64,000 bases of DNA, taken from Caproiciproducens galactitolivorans (lineage in GTDB: Bacteria; Bacillota; Clostridia; Oscillospirales; Acutalibacteraceae). Positions 17,666-25,619 of this stretch are shown piece after piece. The position numbers and the translations under genes are program-made. The notes under the pieces were generated by a model, which saw nothing but the letters and a program-made list of their open reading frames with translations, was not told the origin of the DNA and did not search any database. The stretch's first letter is position 1, and each line of letters opens with the position of its first letter. Where the stretch lies: contig NZ_SRMQ01000003.1 of assembly GCF_004768785.1 (NCBI RefSeq), positions 186,001-250,000 on the forward strand, given 5' to 3'.

Positions 17666-19999
17666 TTGGCATTGGAAATAAAAAAACGCAATGGTGTCGT
17701 TGTTCCGTTCGACAAACAAAAGATACGCAATGCGATTTATAAGGCGAATCAGGCGGTGAAAGAAGAACCTATGAGCGATGAGCTTCTGAATGAGCTTACC
17801 GACAAGGTTTCCGCCGTTTTCCCAGACGGCACAGTTCCCACCGTGGAACAGGTTCAGGATGCCGTCGAAGAAGCACTAATCGCCGTCGATTACGCGAAAA
17901 CAGCCAAGGCGTATATCCTTTACCGTGCCGAGCATGCAAAAATCCGCCAAGCGCAGAGCGACCTGATGGATATTTACAAGGAATTGACATTCCGTGACGC
18001 GAAGGACGTGGACATTAAGCGTGAAAACGCAAATATCGACGCCGATACCTCCATGGGTACCATGCTGAAATACGGCTCGGAGGGTTCGAAGTATTTTATC
18101 AATAATTATGTCCTCCCGAAGGACATCGCGGCGGCCCATATCGGCGGCGATATCCATATTCACGACGAGGACTTCTATATGCTGACCGAAACCTGCTGCC
18201 AGATCGACCTGATCAAACTGTTCCACAAAGGCTTTTGCACCGGCCACGGCGCGCTGCGCGAGCCGAACGATATTCGTTCCTACGCTGCGCTGGCCTGCAT
18301 TGCGATTCAGGCAAACCAGAACGAAATGCACGGCGGCCAGTCCATACCGAATTTCGACTACTCCATGGCGCCGGGCGTTACCAAAACGTTCCGCAAAGCC
18401 TACTATAAAGCCCTGTCCCAGTATTTCCAGGTTGCCAACGGCATGAAAAAAGCCGATGCCGACGCGCTGTGCGCGGCAGTCCGGTCCGCTATAAAAGAGC
18501 AAATTACGCTTTCCAATGCCGACTGGTACGGTGAAGAGCTGAAAAATTACCTTCCGAAGCACCAGCGGGAAAACGGATTTGAGGAGATTAACGCCGATCA
18601 GGCGCTCAAAGCACACCGCTACGCGGTGGAAACTGGAACCAGCAATACCGACCGGGCAACCTACCAGGCGATGGAAGCCCTGATTCACAACCTCAACACC
18701 ATGAACTCCCGCGCGGGTGCGCAGGTGCCGTTCTCATCCATTAACTACGGAACGGATACCACCCCGGAAGCGCGCATGGTGATACGCAACCTGCTGGAAG
18801 CCACCTCAGCCGGTTTGGGAGACGGCGAAACCCCGATTTTTCCTGTGCAGATTTTCAAGGTGAAGGAAGGCGTGAACTATAACGAAGGTGACCCAAACTA
18901 CGACCTTTTCAAGCTTGCCTGCAAAGTCAGCGCGAAACGCCTGTTCCCGAACTTCAGCTTTATCGACGCTCCCTTCAATCTGCAGTACTATAAGAAGGGC
19001 GACTATAACTCGGAAGTTGCCTACATGGGCTGCCGTACCCGCGTAATGGGCAACAATTACGATAAGACAAAAGAGGTTACCTGCGGGCGCGGGAATTTGA
19101 GCTTTACCTCCGTCAACCTGCCTCGTATCGGCATTGAAGCGAAGGGCGATCTCAAGAAATTCTATGAGCTTTTGGACGAGAGGATGGATATGGTCATCCG
19201 GCAGCTTTTGCACCGCTTCGAAATCCAATGCTCCAAGAAAGTGTATAATTACCCCTTCCTGATGGGGCAGGGCGTATGGATTGATTCCGAGAAGCTCGGC
19301 CCGAAAGACAGCGTAAGGGAGGTTCTCAAACACGGAACCCTCAGCATGGGCTTTATCGGCCTTGCGGAAACCCTGAAAGTCCTGACCGGAAAGCATCACG
19401 GCGAAAGCGCAGAAAGCCAGAAGCTCGGCTTGGAAATCGTCGGCTATATGCGTAAGCGCATGGACGAAGAATCCGCAAAAACCGGGCTGAACTTTACATT
19501 GCTTGCAACGCCGGCGGAAGGCCTTGCCGGCCGGTTTGTTCGGATTGACCAGAAACGATACGGAAAAATCCCGGGTGTTACCGACCGGGAGTATTATACG
19601 AATTCCTTCCATATCCCGGTTTATTATCCTATTAAAGCGTTTGATAAAATCAAGCTGGAAGCACCGTACCATGCGCTTACCAACGCGGGGCACATCAGTT
19701 ATGTTGAGCTGGACGGCGATACCAGCAAAAACCTGGAAGCCTTCGAGGCGGTTATCCGCTGCATGAAGGAAAGCGGCATCGGCTACGGTTCGGTAAACCA
19801 TCCGGTTGACCGCGACCCGGTCTGCGGCTACAACGGAATCATCGACAACGAATGCCCGAAATGCCACCGCCGCGAAAACGACGGCGGCCCGAAATTCGAG
19901 CGGATTCGCAGAATCACCGGCTATTTGGTCGGCACAACCGACCGCTGGAACAACGCGAAGCGCGCCGAGGAAAGGGACAGGGTTAAACATGGCCTCTAA
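17666..19999 (+). CDS. nrdD: anaerobic ribonucleoside-triphosphate reductase
   Basis: Class III reductase, the oxygen-sensitive glycyl-radical enzyme that makes dNTPs without oxygen. N-terminal ATP-cone (about residues 1-90; KKRNGVVVPFDKQKIRNAIYKA) for allosteric control, glycyl-radical catalytic barrel, C-terminal zinc site (VCGYNGIIDNECPKCH) and the radical glycine in RRITGYLVGT. 777 residues from the TTG at 17666, which follows GAGAGGG by nine bases; an upstream in-frame TTG at 17648 is less well placed. It overlaps nrdG, its activase, by 11 bp. Confidence 0.95.
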   Translation: MALEIKKRNGVVVPFDKQKIRNAIYKANQAVKEEPMSDELLNELTDKVSAVFPDGTVPTVEQVQDAVEEALIAVDYAKTAKAYILYRAEHAKIRQAQSDLMDIYKELTFRDAKDVDIKRENANIDADTSMGTMLKYGSEGSKYFINNYVLPKDIAAAHIGGDIHIHDEDFYMLTETCCQIDLIKLFHKGFCTGHGALREPNDIRSYAALACIAIQANQNEMHGGQSIPNFDYSMAPGVTKTFRKAYYKALSQYFQVANGMKKADADALCAAVRSAIKEQITLSNADWYGEELKNYLPKHQRENGFEEINADQALKAHRYAVETGTSNTDRATYQAMEALIHNLNTMNSRAGAQVPFSSINYGTDTTPEARMVIRNLLEATSAGLGDGETPIFPVQIFKVKEGVNYNEGDPNYDLFKLACKVSAKRLFPNFSFIDAPFNLQYYKKGDYNSEVAYMGCRTRVMGNNYDKTKEVTCGRGNLSFTSVNLPRIGIEAKGDLKKFYELLDERMDMVIRQLLHRFEIQCSKKVYNYPFLMGQGVWIDSEKLGPKDSVREVLKHGTLSMGFIGLAETLKVLTGKHHGESAESQKLGLEIVGYMRKRMDEESAKTGLNFTLLATPAEGLAGRFVRIDQKRYGKIPGVTDREYYTNSFHIPVYYPIKAFDKIKLEAPYHALTNAGHISYVELDGDTSKNLEAFEAVIRCMKESGIGYGSVNHPVDRDPVCGYNGIIDNECPKCHRRENDGGPKFERIRRITGYLVGTTDRWNNAKRAEERDRVKHGL

Positions 20000-20492
20000 A
20001 CTGAAAATCAGCGGCGTGGAGCCGGAGTCCATTGTAGACGGCAAGGGCTTCCGCTACGTTGTTTTTACACAGGGCTGCCCCCATCATTGCCCGGGCTGCC
20101 ACAACCCCCAGACGCATGATTTTAATGGCGGGAAATGGGTGGATATTGAGGACTTGTTTTCGGAAATCTGTGAAAACCCCCTTTTAAACGGTGTAACCTT
20201 CAGCGGCGGCGAGCCTTTTTGTCAGCCGCGGCCGCTTGCGGAGCTTGCAAAGCGGGTTCATGAAAAAAAGCTGAGTGTAACCGTTTTTACGGGTTACCTC
20301 TATGAGGATTTGGTGAACCACCATGACCCGGATGTGGACGCGCTCCTTGCCCAGACCGACGTGCTGATCGACGGCCCCTTTATTTTAGCGGAAAGGGATT
20401 TGACCCTTGCCTTCCGGGGGAGCCGCAACCAGCGTATGATTAATATGAGCCGTACGCGCGAAACCGGGCAGCTTGTTCTGGAGGAGGAATAA
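19989..20492 (+). CDS. nrdG: anaerobic ribonucleotide reductase activating protein
   Basis: Radical-SAM activase that installs the glycyl radical in NrdD. The cluster motif CPHHCPGC (CxxxCxxC) lies at residues ~29-36 in QGCPHHCPGCHNPQTH, followed by FSGGEPF (SAM glycine motif) near 72-78. 167 residues, standard. The start ATG at 19989 overlaps the nrdD end, so the two are translationally coupled. A clear terminator follows. Confidence 0.94.
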   Translation: MASKLKISGVEPESIVDGKGFRYVVFTQGCPHHCPGCHNPQTHDFNGGKWVDIEDLFSEICENPLLNGVTFSGGEPFCQPRPLAELAKRVHEKKLSVTVFTGYLYEDLVNHHDPDVDALLAQTDVLIDGPFILAERDLTLAFRGSRNQRMINMSRTRETGQLVLEEE

Positions 20493-20534
20493 CCGGCTGC
20501 CGTTTGAAACAAAAGAAAAAATTTAGAAATCAGA

Positions 20535-20559
20535 AGCGGGCGTTTGCCCGCTTTTTTTT
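20535..20559 (+). terminator. terminator of nrdDG
   Basis: 7-bp stem AGCGGGC/GCCCGCT with a 4-nt loop followed by a run of 7-8 T. A second hairpin with T run (20566-20572 with 20585-20591, then TTTTAT) follows closely. Confidence 0.9.
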
Positions 20560-20714
20560 GTTTGGAATGCGGTTCATGGAGAAGCCGCATTTTTTATACA
20601 GGCTTTTTGCAGATATCCTTTGCAATTTTCGCAGCCGTTTTTCCGTTCATAACCCGCCCTTTTCGGGAGACAATACTTTTAAAATTCAAATTGGGTTAAG
20701 AAAGGATTGTATTT

Positions 20715-21167
20715 ATGAAAAAATGGGTTTCTTCCACAACGGAGAGAGTGCCGCAGCATACCTGCGAAAAGATAAATAAAAGAATACGGGCGTGCACCGT
20801 TTGCCGGATTCATCTCCTTCAAGACGGCAGCAAAGAGGAGCTGACCAACCGGATTCAAGAGCTGGATGAGGAATGGGACACGGAAAGGGTTCTGGAAGCG
20901 AACGCCGGGATGCTGATAACAACCGCTTCGCTGGCCGGATATATGAAGAGAAAATGTCCCTGCTTCCTGTTTACCGGAGTGGTGGGGTATTGCCTTTTGC
21001 AGCATGCCGTTCAGGGCTGGTGCCCGTCCATTCCGTTTCTCCGCCGCGCGGGTATCCGCACCGCGAAGGAAATTCAGGATGAAAAGACCGTCATGAAGCT
21101 GATGAGGGGCGATTTTATGCAGGGGATCGGGGATCCGGACGAAATGCTGCGCATGGCGGAAATGTAA
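20715..21167 (+). CDS. DUF2892 (YgaP-type membrane domain) protein
   Basis: 150 residues. The C-terminal part (about 55-135) matches the DUF2892 pattern: VLEANAGMLITTASLAGYMK, a second hydrophobic helix FLFTGVVGYCLLQHAVQG, and WCPSIPFLRRAGIRTAKE. The 50-residue N-terminal extension has a CEKINKRIRACTVC pair of cysteines. In E. coli YgaP this membrane domain is fused to a rhodanese; no rhodanese is present here. Its role is unknown. It is next to the Crp/Fnr-hcp stress cluster and may belong to the same redox response (inference). Ribosome site GAAAGGA. Confidence 0.7.
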   Translation: MKKWVSSTTERVPQHTCEKINKRIRACTVCRIHLLQDGSKEELTNRIQELDEEWDTERVLEANAGMLITTASLAGYMKRKCPCFLFTGVVGYCLLQHAVQGWCPSIPFLRRAGIRTAKEIQDEKTVMKLMRGDFMQGIGDPDEMLRMAEM

Positions 21168-21256
21168 AGTAACGGATTTCCTCGGAAAAGGGGCCTTTCC
21201 GAAATATTTCACAGCGGATTCCCTGCTTGCTTTTAAAGCGGCGGAATCCTTGCCAT

Positions 21257-21925
21257 TTAACTGTCTTTTTTTAGCCAGTAAAAATGGTTTCCATTATAAT
21301 CCAGAAGCCCGTCGGATTTCATATGCGAAAGCTCGCGGCACATGGCGCTCCGGTTCATGCAGAGATAGTCGGCAAGCTCGTTCCGGTTCAGCGGGATAAT
21401 GAATTCATTGGAACCGCATTGCTCCATCCGGTCGTAAAAATAGGCTTCCAGGCGGCTCCGGATGGTTTTGTAAGCGATAAATTCCATTTTCCGGCTCAGC
21501 ATTGCGGTTTTCTCCGCCATAATCCGCAGCAGGTTGGTGATGAGCTGCTGGTGAAATGGGCAGGCGCTCTGGCACGTGTGGACAATCCGTTCCACGTGCA
21601 GGAGCAGCACGTCGCATTTCCCCAGCGCGACAACGGAAACCGGCAGCACGCTTTTCCCCATGCAGGCGTAAACCTCCCCGAACAGGTCGCCGGTTCGGAT
21701 TGTGCCGACGATCATCGCGTCCCCCAGCCGGTTTTCCTTTGTGATCTGCGCTTCGCCGGAAAGCAGAATGCCTACGGCAGGTTCCGTCCGGCCTGCCATA
21801 CAGATATATTCTCCTTTATGGAAATTTTGCCGCCGTGTCCCAAGGCATTTCAGCATAGCGGGGATATCCGCTTCCTTTATGTTCTCAAACAATTTATTCC
21901 TTTTTAAAATCGTTATTTCGTTCAT
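21257..21925 (-). CDS. Crp/Fnr-family regulator (HcpR-like candidate)
   Basis: 222 residues. N-terminal cyclic-nucleotide-binding-like barrel (about 15-120; GEYICMAGRTEPAVGILLSGEA) and a C-terminal helix-turn-helix (about 170-205; LNRNELADYLCMNRSAMCRELSHM). It lacks the clustered N-terminal cysteines of an FNR iron-sulphur sensor, so it may use heme or another ligand. It is divergent from ferredoxin-cupin-hcp and separated from them by a palindrome, as expected for a regulator of hybrid-cluster protein (HcpR group). Control of the neighbouring operon and of itself is inferred from position. Confidence 0.82.
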   Translation of the reverse strand: MNEITILKRNKLFENIKEADIPAMLKCLGTRRQNFHKGEYICMAGRTEPAVGILLSGEAQITKENRLGDAMIVGTIRTGDLFGEVYACMGKSVLPVSVVALGKCDVLLLHVERIVHTCQSACPFHQQLITNLLRIMAEKTAMLSRKMEFIAYKTIRSRLEAYFYDRMEQCGSNEFIIPLNRNELADYLCMNRSAMCRELSHMKSDGLLDYNGNHFYWLKKDS

Positions 21926-21944
21926 AAAAATTACTTCTTTTCTT

Positions 21945-21968
21945 TTTCTGTTGCACCTGCAACAGAAA
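21945..21968. promoter_or_regulatory. palindromic operator between crp/fnr gene and hcp operon
   Basis: Perfect 11-bp inverted repeats (core TGTTGCA / TGCAACA) with a 2-bp centre at 21956-21957. A TACACT at 21986-21991 would give a transcription start about 41 bp from the centre, the class II position for Crp/Fnr activators. A TATAGT overlaps it. Confidence 0.65.
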
Positions 21969-22037
21969 TATTTTTTTAAGTATAGTACACTAGGGCCAGA
22001 AAGTAAAGGAAATCAAAATTGAAACAGAGGTGTTTTT

Positions 22038-22751
22038 ATGATACGTAAGATTATCCATATTGATGAAGATAAATGCAACGGCTGCGGTCTTTGCGCCAAT
22101 GCCTGTAAAGAGTCGGCCATTGCGATGGTCAACGGGAAAGCGAAGCTGATCCGCGACGATTACTGCGACGGATTGGGAAACTGCCTGCCGGTCTGCCCGA
22201 CCGGTGCGATCTCCTTTATTGAACGGGAAGCGGCGGCTTATGACGAGGAATCCGTGAAAAAGCACCAGAAGGCTATGAAGCAGAATAGCCCCTGCCATTC
22301 GGGCGGCTGCCCTGGTTCCCGCGCAAAAGCCATTGTGCGCGAGGCGGCGCCTGCGGTGGCAAGCGCCCCGGCGCAGGCAAAAAGCCAGCTGATGCAGTGG
22401 CCGGTACAGATGAAGCTGCTCCCGGTGAAAGCGCCGTTTTACGAGAACGCGAACCTGCTGGTTGCGGCGGATTGCACAGCATACGCTTACGGCGATTTCC
22501 ATAACCGTTTTATCAGAAACCGGATTGCCTTAATCGGCTGCCCGAAGCTGGACGAGGGAAACTACGCCGAAAAGCTTACGGAAATTTTAAAGAACAATGA
22601 AATCAAGAGCATTACGGTGGTGCGGATGGAAGTTCCCTGCTGCGGCGGTATCGTCAACGCGGTAAAAAGCGCGCTGATGAACTGCGGCAAGCTGATTCCT
22701 TGGCAGGTTGTCACCATATCCACCGATGGAGAAATTTTAGAAGAAGCATAA
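22038..22751 (+). CDS. 4Fe-4S ferredoxin-domain protein of the hcp operon (FrdX-like)
   Basis: 237 residues. The N-terminal 2x[4Fe-4S] ferredoxin domain has CNGCGLCANAC (about 14-24) and CDGLGNCLPVCPTGAI. The middle part carries CHSGGCPGS. The C-terminal domain holds single cysteines in VAADCTA, LIGCPK and VPCCGG and may be a second redox domain. It probably passes electrons to the hydroxylamine/NO reductase Hcp encoded two genes later. Ribosome site AGAGG. It is first gene of the operon downstream of the palindrome. Confidence 0.82.
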   Translation: MIRKIIHIDEDKCNGCGLCANACKESAIAMVNGKAKLIRDDYCDGLGNCLPVCPTGAISFIEREAAAYDEESVKKHQKAMKQNSPCHSGGCPGSRAKAIVREAAPAVASAPAQAKSQLMQWPVQMKLLPVKAPFYENANLLVAADCTAYAYGDFHNRFIRNRIALIGCPKLDEGNYAEKLTEILKNNEIKSITVVRMEVPCCGGIVNAVKSALMNCGKLIPWQVVTISTDGEILEEA

Positions 22752-22763
22752 GGAGGAAGAAAA

Positions 22764-23108
22764 ATGGCAGACAAGTATATTAAGAACATCGATTTCGCAC
22801 AGGTGCTCCCGTTGGCGGAACAGGTGAGCTATCAGCCGGGGCAGATCGTCAGCAAGACGCTGGCGCAGAACGGTGCGCTCAGCCTGACCCTGTTTGCGTT
22901 CGACAAGGGAGAGGAAATCAGCACCCACGAGTCCGAAGGGGACGCGATGGTGGTTGCGCTGGACGGTGAAGGCGAAATTACCGTAGGCGGCGAAAAGTTT
23001 ACGGTTCACGCGGGGGAAACGATTATTATGCCCAGCAAGACGCCGCATGCCGTTTGCGCGGCGGAGCGCTTTAAAATGTTTTTAATTGTAGTATTTCCGA
23101 ATAAATAA
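22764..23108 (+). CDS. small cupin-domain protein
   Basis: 114 residues, a single cupin barrel. Cupin motif 1 is seen in ISTHESEGDAMVVALDGEGE (metal-ligand His and Glu) and motif 2 in GETIIMPSKTPHAV (His). Substrate unknown. Small cupins accompany hcp in many anaerobes, so a role in the same stress response is likely. It is preceded by AAGGAGGAA and lies 12 bp after the ferredoxin gene. Confidence 0.85.
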   Translation: MADKYIKNIDFAQVLPLAEQVSYQPGQIVSKTLAQNGALSLTLFAFDKGEEISTHESEGDAMVVALDGEGEITVGGEKFTVHAGETIIMPSKTPHAVCAAERFKMFLIVVFPNK

Positions 23109-23194
23109 ATCCGATTTTCCGCCCCTCCCATTCAACCATGCGAGGGGCGGGCGGAATGCTAGAAAATCCATTACATAATCAGGAGGAATAAAGA

Positions 23195-24787
23195 ATGTCG
23201 AATATGTTTTGCTTCCAGTGCGAACAGACGGCCGGGTGCACCGGCTGTACCGGAAAAGCCGGCGTCTGCGGCAAGCAGGCGGACACCGCCAATTTGCAGG
23301 ATGAACTGACCGGGGCGCTGATCGGCCTTGCGCGTGCGGCGTCCGGAAAGGAACCCGGCGCTTCCGCCGACCGCGCGATGCTGGAGGGGCTGTTCACCAC
23401 CATAACCAACGTAAACTTTGACAGCGAAACCGTACGCCGGCAGATTCAGGCCGTCCACAGGGAGAAAAACGCGCTGGCTCCCGGTTGCGGATGCTGCTCT
23501 TCGCCCTGTTCCCGCACCGACGATTACAACATGAAGCAATTATGGGAGGAGAACGAAGATATCCGTTCCCTGAAATCCCTCATTCTGTTCGGCCTGCGCG
23601 GAATGGCGGCCTATGCCTACCACGCATTGATGCTGGGCTATACCGATAAGGAAGTGAACCGCTTCTTTTACAAGGGCCTGTTTGCGATTGGCGAGGACTG
23701 GGGCATGGACGAGCTTCTGCCCATTGTGATGGAAACCGGAACCGTCAACCTCAAATGCATGGAGCTGCTGGACAGGGCGAACACGGAAACCTACGGCACA
23801 CCGGTGCCCACCACCGTGCCGCTTACCATCGAGAAAGGGCCGTTCATTGTGGTCAGCGGCCACGACCTGCACGATTTGTACCTGCTTTTGGAACAGACCA
23901 AGGGCAAGGGAATCCATATTTACACCCACGGCGAAATGCTTCCGGCACACGCCTATCCGAAGCTGAAAGCCTATCCGCACTTAAAGGGGAATTTTGGAAC
24001 CGCATGGCAGAATCAGCAGAAGGAGTTTGCGGATATTCCGGGCGCGGTGCTCTTTACCACCAACTGCCTGATGCCGGTAAAAGACAGCTACCGCGACCGC
24101 GTCTTTACCACCGAAGTGGTGCAGTATCCGGGAATCGTACATATTGATGACAAGAAGGATTTCACTCCGGTTATCAACAAGGCGCTGGAGCTGGGCGGCT
24201 ATGAAAGCGACCATCCGATGACGGGCATCAACGGCGGGACACAGGTAACAACCGGCTTTGGCCACGGGACGGTGCTGTCCGTAGCCGATAAGGTTGTGGA
24301 AGCGGTGAAGAGCGGGGCGATTAAGCACATCTTCCTTGTCGGCGGCTGCGACGGCGCGAAGCCCGGCCGCAATTACTACACGGAATTTGTGCGCAAAGCG
24401 CCGAAGGACAGCGTAATCCTTACCCTTGCCTGCGGGAAATACCGCTTCAATGATTTGGACCTTGGCGAAATCGGCGGGCTGCCGCGCCTGATGGATATGG
24501 GGCAGTGCAACGATGCATACAGCGCCATCCGCGTTGCGCTTGCCCTTGCGGACGCCTTCCAATGCGGCGTAAACGAACTGCCGCTGACGCTGGTGCTTTC
24601 CTGGTACGAGCAGAAAGCGGTCTGCATTTTGCTGACGCTCCTGTCGCTTGGGATAAAGAATATCTATCTTGGACCAACCTTGCCAGCGTTCGTTTCGCCA
24701 AACGTACTGAACTATCTTGTGGAGAATTTTCAGATATCCCCGATTTCCACACCGGACGAAGATCTCAAGAAAATCCTTTCCAAGTAA
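23195..24787 (+). CDS. hcp: hydroxylamine reductase / hybrid-cluster protein
   Basis: Prismane protein; reduces hydroxylamine to ammonia in vitro and acts as an NO reductase and nitrosation catalyst in vivo. The N-terminal cluster motif MFCFQCEQTAGCTGCTGKAG has Cys6, 9, 18 and 25 spaced for the cubane cluster. Hybrid-cluster ligands occur in FTTNCLMP, VGGCDGAKPGRNYYTEF and LACGKYRFN. 530 residues, normal. Ribosome site AGGAGG. It is the last gene of the operon, before a strong bidirectional terminator. Confidence 0.96.
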   Translation: MSNMFCFQCEQTAGCTGCTGKAGVCGKQADTANLQDELTGALIGLARAASGKEPGASADRAMLEGLFTTITNVNFDSETVRRQIQAVHREKNALAPGCGCCSSPCSRTDDYNMKQLWEENEDIRSLKSLILFGLRGMAAYAYHALMLGYTDKEVNRFFYKGLFAIGEDWGMDELLPIVMETGTVNLKCMELLDRANTETYGTPVPTTVPLTIEKGPFIVVSGHDLHDLYLLLEQTKGKGIHIYTHGEMLPAHAYPKLKAYPHLKGNFGTAWQNQQKEFADIPGAVLFTTNCLMPVKDSYRDRVFTTEVVQYPGIVHIDDKKDFTPVINKALELGGYESDHPMTGINGGTQVTTGFGHGTVLSVADKVVEAVKSGAIKHIFLVGGCDGAKPGRNYYTEFVRKAPKDSVILTLACGKYRFNDLDLGEIGGLPRLMDMGQCNDAYSAIRVALALADAFQCGVNELPLTLVLSWYEQKAVCILLTLLSLGIKNIYLGPTLPAFVSPNVLNYLVENFQISPISTPDEDLKKILSK

Positions 24788-24798
24788 ACCCTTCCAAA

Positions 24799-24834
24799 CG
24801 AAAAGCACCGTTCCCTTTGGGGCGGTGCTTTTCG
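24799..24834. terminator. bidirectional terminator after hcp
   Basis: 12-bp perfect inverted repeat (24799-24810 with 24823-24834) with AAAA/TTTT at the ends. Confidence 0.85.
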
Positions 24835-24836
24835 TG

Positions 24837-24962
24837 TTCAATTTCGGTTGTGTCAAACTCCTGAAAACTCATGGCCGTTTCCCCCTTTATGATTTTGTCT
24901 GCCAGATCAATTAATTGGTTCAGACGGTCGCGTTTTTTCGTAAGGAGGGTCTTTGTGGCTTT
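24837..24962 (-). pseudogene. remnant of a MerR-family (TipAS-type) regulator
   Basis: An open stretch of about 42 codons on the minus strand translates as a charged dimerisation helix (KKRDRLNQLIDLADKIIKGE) followed by MSFQEFDTTEIE. That is the pattern of the linker between the MerR helix and a TipAS-like domain. An in-frame TAA precedes it, no HTH domain is present, and after DTTEIE the frame runs into the hcp terminator. So both the DNA-binding and ligand domains are gone. A MerR-type promoter survives just upstream. Identification is by pattern only. Confidence 0.5.
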
Positions 24963-25029
24963 TTAACGCGAACGAAGGGCTGCGGTTTTTCTGCGAAGTC
25001 AATTTGCCTTTTTGTTTCCGTTTGAGTAT

Positions 25030-25060
25030 ACCATACACTATGACGTAACGTGAGAGTCAA
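25030..25060 (-). promoter_or_regulatory. MerR-type promoter with 19-bp spacer
   Basis: Minus strand: TTGACT (25055-25060), 19 bp, TATGGT (25030-25035). The spacer has short inverted ACTCT/AGTGT arms, as in MerR-controlled promoters. It points at the MerR remnant, so it is probably the relict autoregulated promoter. Confidence 0.5.
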
Positions 25061-25115
25061 CAGGGATTTTCAAAAATTAAAAAAGTACCGCCCGGCGGGC
25101 GGTACGGAACAAAAT

Positions 25116-25334
25116 TCAACGGTTTGTCTCTTTTTTATCGGTTCTTCCAAGAAGATAATCGACACTGACATTATAAAAATCTGCAAGAGCGCATAAAACA
25201 TTAGGGGGGATCATCCTCTGGCCGGATTCATAGTAGGAGTAGGCCCTTTGCGTCACGTTTACAGCGGCGCCGACTTTCACCTGTGTCAGATCATGGTCCT
25301 CTCTAAGATTGCGAATACGTGTATACACTTGCAT
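25116..25334 (-). CDS. XRE-family helix-turn-helix repressor
   Basis: 72-residue Cro/CI-type DNA-binding protein. The HTH is at about residues 4-58 (RIRNLREDHDLTQVKVGAAV, AYSYYESGQRMIPP) and it ends ADFYNVSVDYLLGRTDKKE. I chose the ATG at 25334; a GTG 9 bp upstream is also possible. It has no extra domain, so it is a plain repressor. It is divergent from a 56-aa coiled-coil protein and the two promoters interlock. A broken second copy of the same pair is at 39004-39238. Confidence 0.88.
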   Translation of the reverse strand: MQVYTRIRNLREDHDLTQVKVGAAVNVTQRAYSYYESGQRMIPPNVLCALADFYNVSVDYLLGRTDKKETNR

Positions 25335-25350
25335 TTTTATCACCGAGAAA

Positions 25351-25406
25351 ATTATAGCTTAGAACAAATTATTCTATAATATGATTTTTTTATGATAATG
25401 TTCTAA
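25351..25406. promoter_or_regulatory. interlocked divergent promoters and operator-like repeats
   Basis: TTATAG-17 bp-TATAAT can be read on both strands over the same 30 bp: plus 25352-25357/25375-25380, minus 25374-25379/25351-25356. Each -35 thus lies inside the other -10. Inverted TTAGAACA (25359-25366) and TGTTCTAA (25399-25406) flank the region as likely repressor sites. Confidence 0.5.
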
Positions 25407-25427
25407 AATAGCATTGGGGGTGATAAA

Positions 25428-25598
25428 ATGGTAGATTATAAAGAAATGTATACGATTCTGTTTAATAAAGTCACCGATATTATCGAAGAACTTAAACAGG
25501 TTCAATGCAAAACAGAAGAAATGTACATACAAAGCCGCGAAGCGGAAATTTTACAGATGAAGCAGGAATTGGAAATCATCAAAAAACGCAATTTTTAA
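25428..25598 (+). CDS. 56-aa coiled-coil protein paired with XRE repressor
   Basis: A short gene not recognised as any named family. It has GGGGGTG seven bases before the ATG and a charged helical sequence throughout (ILFNKVTDIIEELKQVQCKT, then EEMYIQSREAEILQMKQEL), predicted as one long coiled coil without membrane segment. The divergent XRE gene probably represses it. Its reality is supported by a recognisable second copy, in the same arrangement, at 39004-39090. A regulator partner, antirepressor or toxin-type role are all possible; nothing decides. Confidence 0.65.
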   Translation: MVDYKEMYTILFNKVTDIIEELKQVQCKTEEMYIQSREAEILQMKQELEIIKKRNF

Positions 25599-25619
25599 AA
25601 TGAAATCTGGGTGTTTCCA

